From the NCBI GenBank assembly GCA_018714645.1, contig DVND01000189.1, positions 1-42,164 on the forward strand: a DNA stretch of 42,164 nt. The letters are read 5' to 3'. Source of the DNA: Candidatus Avimonoglobus intestinipullorum (GTDB lineage: Bacteria > Bacillota > Clostridia > UBA1381). The notes beneath the pieces were generated by a model. The model ran no database searches, had not been told where the DNA came from, and saw only the letters and a program-made list of their open reading frames with translations. Shown here in pieces: positions 11,382 through 20,980 of the stretch; position 1 is the first letter of the stretch, and each line of letters starts with the position of its first letter. Made by a program: the position numbers and the translations under genes.

Positions 11382-11462
11382 ACTGCTATAACTTCCTTTC
11401 TTGTTAATGGGAATATTCCCTTGGTATAGCATATGTGGAATCGGCCTGAATGTGAATAAAGT

Positions 11463-11491
11463 TTGCAAAATTCAAGGGAATGGGGTATAAT
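11463..11491 (+). promoter_or_regulatory. Putative promoter TTGCAA-N17-TATAAT
   Basis: Upstream of the yifB/comM-like CDS. Confidence 0.7.
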
Positions 11492-11552
11492 GGTTCTGGT
11501 TCTAAATTCTATGATGAAACCCGGTAGATTATTTCATAAATGAGGTGACCTT

Positions 11553-13085
11553 ATGCTTTCCCAAATCTATTCCTTCGGCCTGATGGGGCTGGACGGCTAT
11601 GTTGTGACCGTCGAAGCGGACTTGTCCAACGGCCTCCCTGCCTTTGATATCGTCGGCCTGCCGGACGCGTCGGTGCGCGAGGCGAAGGAGCGCATCCGCG
11701 CGGCAATCCGCAACATCGGCTGCATTGTGCCTGCAAAACGGATTATCATCAACCTGGCCCCCGCCGGCTTCCGGAAGGAAGGCGCGGCCTATGACCTCCC
11801 CATGGCGGTGGCGATCCTGGCCGCCACGGAACAGCTGCAAACGCCGGATCTGTCCAAAACCGCATTCATCGGGGAGCTGTCGCTGGACGGCAGCCTGAAC
11901 GCAGTTCCAGGCGTACTGCCCATGGTGGTGTCCGCCTATAAAAACGGCTTCCGGGATATCTTCGTCCCGCATCAGAATGCGGCGGAAGCGGCAGTCATTG
12001 AGGACACGAACATCTATCCGGTGGAATCCTTATCAGATATCATCGCGCACTTTTCGGGCGCGGCCCCCATTCCGAAATACACCGTTGATTTGGAACATAT
12101 TTTGTCAGGCATTGGGCACACCGTACTGGATTTTTGTGAGGTAAAGGGGCAGGAAAACGCCAAGCGTGCATTAGAAATTGCGGCGGCGGGGAATCACAAT
12201 GTCCTGCTGATCGGCCCGCCGGGAACCGGCAAAACCATGCTGGCCCAGCGGCTTCCGGGAATTTTGCCCGATCTGTCCTTTGACGAAGCGCTGGAGGTTT
12301 CCAAAATACACTCCATCGCCGGCATACTGCCGGACGGGCAGCCCCTGATTACCACGCGCCCTTTCCGCAGCCCGCACCACACCATCTCCCCCTCCGGCCT
12401 GTCCGGCGGCGGTACGGTGCCCCGCCCGGGCGAATTGTCGCTGGCGCATAACGGCGTCTTGTTTTTGGACGAGCTGCCGGAATTCCGCCGGGATGTGCTG
12501 GAGGTCATGCGCCAGCCGCTGGAGGATGGGCGCGTCACCATTTCCCGCGTCAACGCGACGCTGACCTACCCCTGCAACCTGATGCTGGTTGCCTCCATGA
12601 ACCCCTGCAAGTGCGGCTATTACGGCGACGCCAGCCGCGCCTGCACCTGTTCGCCCGCAGAAATAAACCGCTACCGGAGCCGCATTTCCGGCCCATTGCT
12701 GGACCGTATCGACATCCAGGTGGAGGTTGCCAGCGTCAATTATAATGATTTGAGCTCTTTGGAACAAAGTGAATCCAGCGCGGTAATCAAAGAACGCGTC
12801 GACAAGGCGCGCAAGCTGCAAATGGAACGGTACAAAGATTACAATATCTACTCCAATTCCCAGCTCACTGCCGGGATGCTGCAAAAATTCTGCAAGCTGG
12901 GCGAAGCGGAAAACAATCTTTTAAAAGCCGCTTTTGAGAACCTGGGCCTGAGCGCCCGGGCGCATTCGCGCATTTTGAAGGTGGCGCGTACTATCGCTGA
13001 TTTGGAAAATGAAGAAGAGATCAAAGTCCCCCATATTGCCGAAGCAATCCAGTACCGAAGCTTGGACCGCAAATATTTTGAATGA
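11553..13085 (+). CDS. comM: YifB family Mg chelatase-like AAA ATPase (ComM-like)
   Basis: GLPAFDIVGLPDASVREAKERIRAAI, GPPGTGKTMLAQRLPGILP, RPFRSPHHTIS, MNPCKCGYYGD. Confidence 0.95.
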   Translation: MLSQIYSFGLMGLDGYVVTVEADLSNGLPAFDIVGLPDASVREAKERIRAAIRNIGCIVPAKRIIINLAPAGFRKEGAAYDLPMAVAILAATEQLQTPDLSKTAFIGELSLDGSLNAVPGVLPMVVSAYKNGFRDIFVPHQNAAEAAVIEDTNIYPVESLSDIIAHFSGAAPIPKYTVDLEHILSGIGHTVLDFCEVKGQENAKRALEIAAAGNHNVLLIGPPGTGKTMLAQRLPGILPDLSFDEALEVSKIHSIAGILPDGQPLITTRPFRSPHHTISPSGLSGGGTVPRPGELSLAHNGVLFLDELPEFRRDVLEVMRQPLEDGRVTISRVNATLTYPCNLMLVASMNPCKCGYYGDASRACTCSPAEINRYRSRISGPLLDRIDIQVEVASVNYNDLSSLEQSESSAVIKERVDKARKLQMERYKDYNIYSNSQLTAGMLQKFCKLGEAENNLLKAAFENLGLSARAHSRILKVARTIADLENEEEIKVPHIAEAIQYRSLDRKYFE

Positions 13086-13101
13086 CAACCGTGAAAAAAT
13101 A

Positions 13102-13899
13102 ATGCAAATAAAAAACGATGGGGTGTATTTTGTGACAAATAAAGAGATACTGAAAATTGCCATGGAACAGTCGGCCATTGACAGCAATTGCCGCGCCGAT
13201 GATTTTAGCAGCTATGAAAACAAGGTCGTTCTTTCAAAGGATGACCCAAAAGCGCGCAAATATTTAAAGCTTCCGTTTTTGTGCGATTTTACTTCCTATG
13301 GCAATAATATCGTCGCTTCTGTTTCGGAGCAGTTCAGGGATGTTGCTGCGGAATACATCTCCAAATTCCCCGCAGTGCATTGCTTTGAAACGCCGAACCT
13401 GCACTGGCTTATGGAACAATTGAACCCCCTCGGCGCCAACGTATGTTACATGGCGGAATATTTCCTGCCCGATGCGGATCATTTTCCAACGCTGCGATGC
13501 GGCTATGAAACACGCATTTTAACGCAAGGCGATTTTGAACCCCTGTACTTGCCGCAATGGGGCAACGCATTGTGCGCAACGCGGAAGCAGCTGGACGTAC
13601 TTGGCGTGGGCGCGTATCACAACGGTACATTGATCGGCCTGGCGGGCTGCTCTGCCGACTGCAGGTCCATGTGGCAAATCGGCATTGATGTTTTGCCCGC
13701 TTACAGGAAGCAGGGCGTTGCTTCGGCGCTCGTCAACCGGCTTGCGCACGAAGTTTTGAAACAGGATATCGTCCCGTTTTATTGCTGCGCCTGGTCAAAT
13801 GTCGGGTCTGCCAGAACCGCCATAAAAAGCGGGTTTTTGCCCTCCTGGGTGCAGATGACTGTGCAGCCAGACCGGTTGATTGCGTCCATGAACAATTAA
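13102..13899 (+). CDS. GNAT family N-acetyltransferase
   Basis: C-terminal MWQIGIDVLPAYRKQGVASALVNRLAHEVL acetyl-CoA-binding motif. Confidence 0.85.
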   Translation: MQIKNDGVYFVTNKEILKIAMEQSAIDSNCRADDFSSYENKVVLSKDDPKARKYLKLPFLCDFTSYGNNIVASVSEQFRDVAAEYISKFPAVHCFETPNLHWLMEQLNPLGANVCYMAEYFLPDADHFPTLRCGYETRILTQGDFEPLYLPQWGNALCATRKQLDVLGVGAYHNGTLIGLAGCSADCRSMWQIGIDVLPAYRKQGVASALVNRLAHEVLKQDIVPFYCCAWSNVGSARTAIKSGFLPSWVQMTVQPDRLIASMNN

Positions 13900-13905
13900 G
13901 GCCTC

Positions 13906-14367
13906 TTATTTTTTATAGACAAACAGCTTCATCGTCAAAAATGTGACCGGAATACCGATCACCGCCGCAATCAAATATGCCGGCGTGCGGCCCATCCCAA
14001 GCATGGTAAACAGCCAAACGCACCCGTATTGGATGATAAAATTCGGGATATAGCTCACGGGGAATTTGACGAACCGCCGCCAGGTGGGTTTCTGGCGGAA
14101 CGTCAGATAGGTGTTCAGAAAAAATGACAGCACCAGGCTCAGGCAATACCCCAGGATGAACGTCACCCGATAAGGGTCGGCAAGATGCAGCAGGCCCTTT
14201 ACCGCATCCAAAATAGTTGCAAACACCGTTGTGCTCAGCGTATTGACCACGCCGATGGCCAGGAATGTCAAAAACTGCACCGACAAAAACATCGCTGTAT
14301 ATGGATGCAGCCTTTTGGGCACGACCCGATTGATGCGCTGCCGTATAGCGTCTAACAAATTCTGCAC
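13906..14367 (-). CDS. GtrA family protein
   Basis: Four predicted TM segments, FLTFLAIGVVNTLSTTVF, NTYLTFRQK; GTG start at 14367 placed after AGAGG (ORF track gives 14376). Confidence 0.8.
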   Translation of the reverse strand: MQNLLDAIRQRINRVVPKRLHPYTAMFLSVQFLTFLAIGVVNTLSTTVFATILDAVKGLLHLADPYRVTFILGYCLSLVLSFFLNTYLTFRQKPTWRRFVKFPVSYIPNFIIQYGCVWLFTMLGMGRTPAYLIAAVIGIPVTFLTMKLFVYKK

Positions 14368-14493
14368 GCGTTCCACCTCTTTCGTTCATTTATTGCTATT
14401 ATACCATATTATTTACATTTTGTACACACGCGTTACACATAAAAACAGTACAATGGATTTATAGTTATCGTTATGAGAGAAAGGCAGCACACT

Positions 14494-15180
14494 ATGAAAA
14501 AAAGTGTTTTAATCGTAGAAGATGAGTCCCTGATGCGGGAAGTGATCAAGGATTACTTTGACGGCGCAGGCTATGAGACTTATGAAGCGGCGGACGGGCG
14601 CGATGCGCTGGACCAAATTGACGCCATGGACTTTGACCTGATCCTGCTGGACATCATGCTGCCTGAAATTGACGGCCTGTCCATCTGCAGGCACATCCGC
14701 AAGGAAAAAGATACGCCGATCATCATGCTGACCGCCCGGAGCGACGAAGACGATAAGCTCCTGGGCTATGAATTCGGCGCGGACGATTACGTCACCAAGC
14801 CCTTCAGCCCCCGCGTCCTGCTGGCAAAGGCCAATGCTTTGCTGAAACGGACGGCCGGCTCCATGTGCGATAAGGATGGCATCATCAGCGCCGGAGGCAT
14901 CCAGATCAATGAAACCTCCCACACCGTCACCTGTGACGGCGCGTTTATCGACCTGACGCCGAAGGAATACGACTTATTGGTATTCCTCATGATCAACCGC
15001 GGGCGCGTCCTGTCGCGGGATGCCCTGCTTTCCAAGGTCTGGGGCTACGACTATTTCGGCGACCTGCGCACGGTGGATACGCACATCAAAAAGCTCCGGG
15101 CAAAGCTGGGGGACAAAGCGCAGTATATCAAGACCCTGATCAAGGCCGGCTATAAATTTGATGAAACCGCCGAAGAATAA
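14494..15180 (+). CDS. OmpR/PhoB family response regulator
   Basis: Receiver KSVLIVEDESLMREVIKDYF...LLDIMLPEIDG and winged-helix output domain. Confidence 0.95.
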   Translation: MKKSVLIVEDESLMREVIKDYFDGAGYETYEAADGRDALDQIDAMDFDLILLDIMLPEIDGLSICRHIRKEKDTPIIMLTARSDEDDKLLGYEFGADDYVTKPFSPRVLLAKANALLKRTAGSMCDKDGIISAGGIQINETSHTVTCDGAFIDLTPKEYDLLVFLMINRGRVLSRDALLSKVWGYDYFGDLRTVDTHIKKLRAKLGDKAQYIKTLIKAGYKFDETAEE

Positions 15181-15201
15181 ACAAGCAAAGGGGGGCGCCG
15201 T

Positions 15202-17013
15202 ATGAAAAAACTCTGGAGCAGGCTCTCCATCTCCAAAAAGCTGTTCATCCTCACAATATTCGTATTTTCCCTATTCCTGGCATTTTTATTTTTGGGACAG
15301 CTGTTCTTTTTTGAAAAATACTATTCCTACACCATCCGGCAAAATTTGATTGAGACTGTTGACGAATTTTCGGAGGAATATAAAACGCTGGACACGGACG
15401 ACGACATCAACGCATCCATCGTGCGCTATTCCAATGACAGCGACTCCTTCATCATGGTTTCCAATGAAAACAATGAAATTCTGCACACGGTTTCCTATGA
15501 GCTGCGCATTACAGCCGCTTCGGGCGAACAGATGACGTTTGTGCTGGACAATGCCTTCCGGGACGATGCGTTTTTAAACCTGGATCTGAAAGAGGGGGAT
15601 ACGGTAACGGTGGAATATAACACCAATTCCCACCGCTCCAAATTCTATATCCCCCACAGCATCAGTACGGGCAGCAATACCTGGACTTCCACGCAGGTGC
15701 CGCCCTTTTCACAGCCACCCAGGCCGGGGCAGGACGACCGGCCCGGGGAAGAAAACCACTTTGAAAGCATGCTCCAGGTCACGGGCGTGGTGGATTCCAT
15801 ATCCTTGCCCACCATGCAAAATTCCAGGCTGAGCATCCAGCGCAATGAAGCCTTCGGCGCTTCTATGGACTGGATGGTCCGCATCCACAACGGCTTTCAA
15901 ATGGAGCTGGACAGCCCCGTGCATTATGTCTATGAAAGCCCGGAGAGCGGCAACACCTATTCCGTCGTAGCAAAGCTGATTGACAACAACGGCGCGCGTG
16001 AAATTATTTTTGCAATCACGCCCATGCGCTCCGTCACGGAAGCGGTGAACATCATCCGCGACCTGGTGGGGATATGGTTTGTCTTTACGGTGGTGATGGC
16101 GCTTGTAATTTCCCTTGTTTTTTCCCGAACGGTCACAAAGCCGATTGCAAGCATCACCGATATCACCAAAAAAATGAGCAATCTGGATTTTTCGCGCAAA
16201 TGCGCCGTAAAATCCGAGGATGAAATCGGCAATCTGGCGCTGCATGTCAACCTGATGTCCGAAAAGCTGGACGCCGCCATCGACGAGCTGGTCAAAACCA
16301 ACGAACAGCTGGTGGGCGATATCAACCGCGAGCGGGAGCTGGAACAACAGCGCAAGGAATTTGTCGCCACGGTTTCCCACGAGCTGAAAACGCCGCTGGC
16401 CATCATCCGCGCCTATTCGGAAGGCCTGCTGGACGGCGTTTCCCAAGAGAAGCAAAACCGGTACTTACATGTCATTGTGGACGAAACGGCAAAAATGGAC
16501 GCGCTGATTCTGGACATGCTGGAAAACTCCAAGCTGAAAACGGGCGCCCAGAAGCTGGATCTCAAAATGCACGACCTGACGGCATTTGCCGACAGCATCG
16601 TGAAAATCATTGCGCCGGCCTGTGCTTCCAAGGGCGTGCAGCTGACAGCGCACCTGCCGGAACAACGCATTGAACGGAAATTTGACAAGGTACTGTTAGA
16701 GCAGGTTATTATGAATTTCCTCACGAACGCCATACGCCATACCGCATCCGGCGGAACCATCCGTTTCACCGTCACCCCGGAAGAGGTTTCCGTGGAAAAC
16801 GAGGGACCGCATATCCCGGAGGCGGAACTGCCCAAGGTTTGGGACCGCTTCTACCGGGTTGAAAAATCCCGCGGGCGGACGGACGGCGGCAGCGGGCTGG
16901 GGCTGACCATCGCGAAAAACATCCTGCTCCTGCACCACGCGGAATACGGCGTGGAAAACACGGCGGCGGGCGTGCGGTTCTGGTTCCGGTTGCCGGCGGC
17001 GCCCACGAGGTAA
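15202..17013 (+). CDS. Sensor histidine kinase with extracytoplasmic domain, HAMP, HisKA and HATPase
   Basis: Two TM segments, FVATVSHELKTPLAIIRAYSEGLLDG H-box, GSGLGLTIAKNIL G-box. Confidence 0.95.
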   Translation: MKKLWSRLSISKKLFILTIFVFSLFLAFLFLGQLFFFEKYYSYTIRQNLIETVDEFSEEYKTLDTDDDINASIVRYSNDSDSFIMVSNENNEILHTVSYELRITAASGEQMTFVLDNAFRDDAFLNLDLKEGDTVTVEYNTNSHRSKFYIPHSISTGSNTWTSTQVPPFSQPPRPGQDDRPGEENHFESMLQVTGVVDSISLPTMQNSRLSIQRNEAFGASMDWMVRIHNGFQMELDSPVHYVYESPESGNTYSVVAKLIDNNGAREIIFAITPMRSVTEAVNIIRDLVGIWFVFTVVMALVISLVFSRTVTKPIASITDITKKMSNLDFSRKCAVKSEDEIGNLALHVNLMSEKLDAAIDELVKTNEQLVGDINRERELEQQRKEFVATVSHELKTPLAIIRAYSEGLLDGVSQEKQNRYLHVIVDETAKMDALILDMLENSKLKTGAQKLDLKMHDLTAFADSIVKIIAPACASKGVQLTAHLPEQRIERKFDKVLLEQVIMNFLTNAIRHTASGGTIRFTVTPEEVSVENEGPHIPEAELPKVWDRFYRVEKSRGRTDGGSGLGLTIAKNILLLHHAEYGVENTAAGVRFWFRLPAAPTR

Positions 17014-17031
17014 AAAAAATTGCAAATTGCA

Positions 17032-17060
17032 TTGACATTGTCCATGCGGTCTGATATAAT
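17032..17060 (+). promoter_or_regulatory. Consensus sigma-A promoter (TTGACA-N17-TATAAT) driving a structured leader
   Basis: TTGACA 17032-17037, TATAAT 17055-17060, 17-bp spacer. Confidence 0.9.
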
Positions 17061-17066
17061 CATTGC

Positions 17067-17185
17067 GTTAAAAGGGAGTAGCTGGCAGCGGAAGCTGTGG
17101 AATGCGTCGTCAGGCCGGTCATTGTGACCCGTGCATTCTTGAAACAGCAAGACTTTTACGGTTTTTTCCGTGGAAGTCTTTTTGT
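17067..17185 (+). ncRNA. Riboswitch-like leader with terminator, best match by eye to yybP-ykoY (Mn2+) class
   Basis: 5' TTAAAAGGGAGTAGC and 3' AACAGCAAGACTTTTAC; pairings TAAAAG/CTTTTA, GCTG/CAGC, GCAGC/GCTGT, GAATGC/GCATTC, GGTCA/TGACC; terminator GACTTTTACGG-TTTTTT-CCGTGGAAGTC-TTTTTG overlaps the closing stem. Confidence 0.75.
17151..17183 (+). terminator. Expression-platform terminator hairpin of the leader
   Basis: GACTTTTACGG / CCGTGGAAGTC stem (G-U pairs) followed by TTTTTG. Confidence 0.8.
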
Positions 17186-17237
17186 TGTGTAAAAAACACA
17201 GCGCGCGCGGCGCCCAAATGGAAAGGAAGATGGTATA

Positions 17238-18359
17238 ATGGAAGTGATTTTTGAAAACCTGTTGAATATCCAATGGCAGCAGGTGGTTATGTGGGTTATT
17301 GGCGCAGTGCTGATCTACCTGGCCATAAAAAAGGACATGGAACCAACGCTGCTCCTGCCCATCGGTTTTGGGGCGATTTTGGTAAACCTGCCCTTCTCCG
17401 GAGCGGTGACCCAGCTGGTTGACGGCGTGACCGAAGTCGGCGCTATTGACACGCTGTTCAATGCAGGAATCGCCACGGAGCTGTTCCCCTTGCTGCTGTT
17501 TATCGGCATCGGCGCGATGATTGATTTTACGCCGCTGCTGACCAACCCGAAAATGATCTTTTTCGGCGCGGCAGCGCAGTTCGGTATTTTCTTCACCTTC
17601 AGCGTAGCAGTGCTGTGTGGGTTTGACGTCAAGGACGCGGCCTCCATCGGCATTATCGGCGCGGCGGACGGCCCCACCTCGATTTTCGTAGCGAACTATT
17701 TCAACTCGAACTACATCGGCGCAATTATCGTGGCCGCGTACTCCTATATGGCGCTGGTACCGATTATCCAGCCGTTTGTCATCAAACGGATCACCACAAA
17801 AAAGGAACGGATGATCCGTATGGATTACTCCAACAGGACGGTTTCCAAGACCACAAAAATCCTGTTCCCCATCATCATCACGGTGATTGCGGGCCTGTTT
17901 GCGCCCCGTTCCGTGGCGCTGGTCGGGTTCCTGATGTTTGGAAACCTCATCCGCGAATGCGGTGTATTGAAGAGCCTGTCTGAGAGCGCGCAGAAAGAAC
18001 TGGCAAACCTGATTACCCTGCTTCTGGGCATCACCATTGCCACAAAAATGCAGGCGGATCAGTTCCTGAACCTGAATACCCTGTTAATCATGGGGCTGGG
18101 GCTTGTAGCCTTCATCTTTGACACGGTGGGCGGCGTACTGTTTGCAAAGGTGCTGAACCTTTTCACCAAGCATAAAATCAACCCAATGGTCGGCGCAGCG
18201 GGGATTTCCGCGTTCCCCATGTCCGCCCGGGTCATCCATAAAATCGGCCTGGAGGAGGATAAAAGCAACTTCCTGCTCATGCATGCAGTCAGCGCCAATG
18301 TGGCGGGGCAAATTGCATCGGCGATCGCCGGCGGCCTGATTATCGGTTTATTATCATAA
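17238..18359 (+). CDS. Sodium ion-translocating decarboxylase subunit beta (OadB/GcdB/MmdB family)
   Basis: GIGAMIDFTPLLTNPKMIFFGAAAQFGIF, IGIIGAADGPTSIFVANYF, NPMVGAAGISAFPMSARVIHKIG. Confidence 0.95.
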   Translation: MEVIFENLLNIQWQQVVMWVIGAVLIYLAIKKDMEPTLLLPIGFGAILVNLPFSGAVTQLVDGVTEVGAIDTLFNAGIATELFPLLLFIGIGAMIDFTPLLTNPKMIFFGAAAQFGIFFTFSVAVLCGFDVKDAASIGIIGAADGPTSIFVANYFNSNYIGAIIVAAYSYMALVPIIQPFVIKRITTKKERMIRMDYSNRTVSKTTKILFPIIITVIAGLFAPRSVALVGFLMFGNLIRECGVLKSLSESAQKELANLITLLLGITIATKMQADQFLNLNTLLIMGLGLVAFIFDTVGGVLFAKVLNLFTKHKINPMVGAAGISAFPMSARVIHKIGLEEDKSNFLLMHAVSANVAGQIASAIAGGLIIGLLS

Positions 18360-18374
18360 GAAAGGATGAAAATT

Positions 18375-18497
18375 ATGCATTTTGGCGCATTTCTTGAAAC
18401 CTTGCCCGTGGTGCTGTACGGGATGCTCGGCATTTTCATTGTAATGGCAATCCTGTTCTTTGTAATTTTGGCGCTGGGTAAAATTTTTAAGGATTAA
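18375..18497 (+). CDS. 40-aa single-TM protein, possible OadG-like small subunit
   Basis: MHFGAFLETLPVVLYGMLGIFIVMAILFFVILALGKIFKD; AAAGG RBS 9 nt upstream; same unit as the beta subunit; absent from the supplied ORF track. Confidence 0.7.
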   Translation: MHFGAFLETLPVVLYGMLGIFIVMAILFFVILALGKIFKD

Positions 18498-18501
18498 AAA
18501 A

Positions 18502-18556
18502 CGGGGAACCTTTGGTTCCCCGCAATAAAAAAGCTGCGCAAAGCGCAGCTTTTTTA
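18502..18556. terminator. Two adjacent hairpins, the second a bidirectional terminator between convergent genes
   Basis: CGGGGAACC-TTT-GGTTCCCCG; AAAAAAGCTGCGC-AAA-GCGCAGCTTTTTT. Confidence 0.88.
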
Positions 18557-19360
18557 TTAGTTATATTTTTTCGCCAGTTCTTCAATCTCACCGTTTGCTT
18601 TCATTTCTGCCAAAACTTCATTGACCGTATTCAGCATCTCTTCGTTGCCCTTAGGCAGTGCAATTGCATACTCTTCTGTCTCAAACACTGTCGGATCTTC
18701 TACAACCTCCAGGCCGTTTTCTTCTGCCAAAGCCTTGCCTGTTGCTGAGTCAATAACGACCACATCCAGCTTGCCATTCTTCACGTCCTGTACCGCATCG
18801 ATGCCACGGTTCAACCGCGTGATATTTCCCTCTGCAACGCCCAAATCATCTGTCACAATGCCGTCCCCGGTATATCCCATGATCACGCCGACTTTTTTGC
18901 CCTCTTTAATGTCCTCAGCGCTCTTGATGTCAGACCCCGGCTGTACCACCATCACTTGGCTCGCAGTGAAGTAGGTGTCGGAAAAATCCACGCTCTCCTG
19001 GCGGTCTGGCGTCACGGTCATCCCGGCAACCGCCATATCGATCTTCCCGGTATTGACGGCTGCAACCAGCCCTTCAAACTTCATATCTTCAATTTGCAAC
19101 TCTTTACCCATTTTGTCCGCAATCTTTTTTGCGATGGCAACGTCAATCCCGTCAAATTCGCCAACCAGGCCCTGCCCTTCGCCAACGACAAATTCAAACG
19201 GCGGGAATGCCGCATTTGTACCCATCACCAGCACATCCTTTGTGCCGCCGCCAGCTTGTTCATCTGTTGTCCCCTGCTCCTCGCCGCAGCCCGCCAGCAT
19301 CCCCATGCTCAACACGGCGGCAACAGACAGCGCCATCAGTTTCAAAAATCCTTTTTTCAT
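18557..19360 (-). CDS. Polar amino-acid ABC transporter substrate-binding lipoprotein
   Basis: Signal peptide with lipobox LAGC, TNAAFPPFEFV, FEGLVAAVNTGKIDMAVAGMTVTPDRQESVDFS. Confidence 0.94.
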   Translation of the reverse strand: MKKGFLKLMALSVAAVLSMGMLAGCGEEQGTTDEQAGGGTKDVLVMGTNAAFPPFEFVVGEGQGLVGEFDGIDVAIAKKIADKMGKELQIEDMKFEGLVAAVNTGKIDMAVAGMTVTPDRQESVDFSDTYFTASQVMVVQPGSDIKSAEDIKEGKKVGVIMGYTGDGIVTDDLGVAEGNITRLNRGIDAVQDVKNGKLDVVVIDSATGKALAEENGLEVVEDPTVFETEEYAIALPKGNEEMLNTVNEVLAEMKANGEIEELAKKYN

Positions 19361-19421
19361 GTTTTTCCCTCCTAAAAAATACAAAACTTTCTATCAAACA
19401 CCCAACGGATGCTATGAACGT

Positions 19422-20144
19422 TTATAAGACCTTACTCAAAAAAGTCCTCGTCCGCTCATGCTGCGGATTCTCAAAAAATTCCCGCGGCGGCGCCTGCTCC
19501 AGAATCACGCCCTGATCCATAAACAACACCCGTGTTCCGACCTCCCGCGCAAACCCCATCTCATGGGTCACAACTACCATGGTCATACCTGCCAGCGCCA
19601 AGTCCTTCATCACCGCCAACACCTCCCCGACCATTTCCGGGTCCAGCGCAGACGTGGGCTCGTCAAACAGCATAATTTCCGGATCCATCGCCAAAGCCCG
19701 CGCAATCGCCACGCGCTGCTGCTGCCCGCCGGACAGCTGCGCCGGATAAGACTGCGCTTTTTCCTCCAGTCCCACTTTTTTTAACAAGGCAATTGCCTTC
19801 TCTTCCGCTTCATCCTTTTTCAAGCCCTTTACCTTCATGGGCGCTAACGTGATGTTATCCATGATGCGCAAATGCGGGAACAGGTTGAACTGCTGGAACA
19901 CCATCCCCATTTTTTCGCGGATTTTATTGACGTTTGCACCCTTTGCAGTGATGCATTCATCGTCGATGTATATTTCGCCCTTCGTTGGGGTTTCAAGCAG
20001 GTTCAGGCACCTTAAAAACGTGCTTTTCCCGGAACCGGACGGGCCGATTACCACCACATTTTCCCCCTGCTCAATATGCTCGTCAATCCCCTTCAATACT
20101 TCCAACTTGTCAAAATATTTATGCAGGTTTTTTACTGTAATCAT
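19422..20144 (-). CDS. Amino-acid ABC transporter ATP-binding protein (GlnQ-type)
   Basis: [49 protein letters not shown]. Confidence 0.96.
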   Translation of the reverse strand: MITVKNLHKYFDKLEVLKGIDEHIEQGENVVVIGPSGSGKSTFLRCLNLLETPTKGEIYIDDECITAKGANVNKIREKMGMVFQQFNLFPHLRIMDNITLAPMKVKGLKKDEAEEKAIALLKKVGLEEKAQSYPAQLSGGQQQRVAIARALAMDPEIMLFDEPTSALDPEMVGEVLAVMKDLALAGMTMVVVTHEMGFAREVGTRVLFMDQGVILEQAPPREFFENPQHERTRTFLSKVL

Positions 20145-20166
20145 ATCCGTTTCACCCACTTTCCAC

Positions 20167-20853
20167 CTACCGGTTATCCGCCTTGCGCAGGCGTTTTTCC
20201 AATAGGTTCAGAAGAATCGTCATGATTTTAATCACCACGTAATAAATCACAGCGATGGCAATCAGCGGCATTACAAAACTGTACGTACGGCTTTGCACCT
20301 TCAGCGCAGCCGCTGTCAAATCCACGTTGGCGATATAGCCGATGACGGAGGTTTCCTTCGCCAGTACGATGGCTTCGTTCCCCAGTGCGGGCAGAATGTT
20401 CTTCACTGCCTGCGGCATAATAATATGAAACATCGTCTGCGCATGATTCAACCCCAGCGACCTGCCGGCCTCCATCTGCCCTTTATTGACAGATAAAATC
20501 CCGCCGCGGATAATTTCCGCCACATACGCCCCGGAATTGATGCCAAACGCGATAACCGCCACCAGCATCCGGCTGATATTCACCGACATAAAAATGATGT
20601 TATAGATAATCAAAATCTGCACCATGGTCGGCGTTCCGCGGATGATATCGATATACACATTGCTGATCCATTGAAACGGCTTGAACCTGGAGAGCTTCAT
20701 AAACGCAATCAGCGTCCCGATCGCCAACCCCAGCAACACTGCAAAAAACCAGATGGTCAGCGTATTCCCCAAACCGCTGGCAAACATTTTCCACCGGTCG
20801 TCCACAATAAATGTCCGGTTAAACTCATATAAGAATGTATCCCACCATTCCAT
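20167..20853 (-). CDS. Amino-acid ABC transporter permease
   Basis: [45 protein letters not shown]. Confidence 0.95.
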   Translation of the reverse strand: MEWWDTFLYEFNRTFIVDDRWKMFASGLGNTLTIWFFAVLLGLAIGTLIAFMKLSRFKPFQWISNVYIDIIRGTPTMVQILIIYNIIFMSVNISRMLVAVIAFGINSGAYVAEIIRGGILSVNKGQMEAGRSLGLNHAQTMFHIIMPQAVKNILPALGNEAIVLAKETSVIGYIANVDLTAAALKVQSRTYSFVMPLIAIAVIYYVVIKIMTILLNLLEKRLRKADNR

Positions 20854-20980
20854 CCGTTTCCACCCCTTCCGGTATCAAATATCACATCTGCTATATCATA
20901 ACAAAAATTTTACCTTTATGCAATAGATATTTTACAAAAAGTCATGATTCTGCCGCAAAAGTGCATAATTATACATTTAT

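Noticed and set aside
10290-11429. 379-aa plus-strand ORF
   Set aside because: It is antisense to the Cys-rich minus-strand gene and out of frame with the oxidoreductase; it shows no recognisable family features and runs through the bidirectional terminator.
18499-18556. Paired hairpins after the pump gene as a second regulatory RNA
   Set aside because: They are well explained as terminators between convergent genes.
20854-20980. Possible T-box or amino-acid riboswitch near the ABC transporter
   Set aside because: The short AT-rich region lacks a recognisable T-box sequence, specifier stem or terminator.
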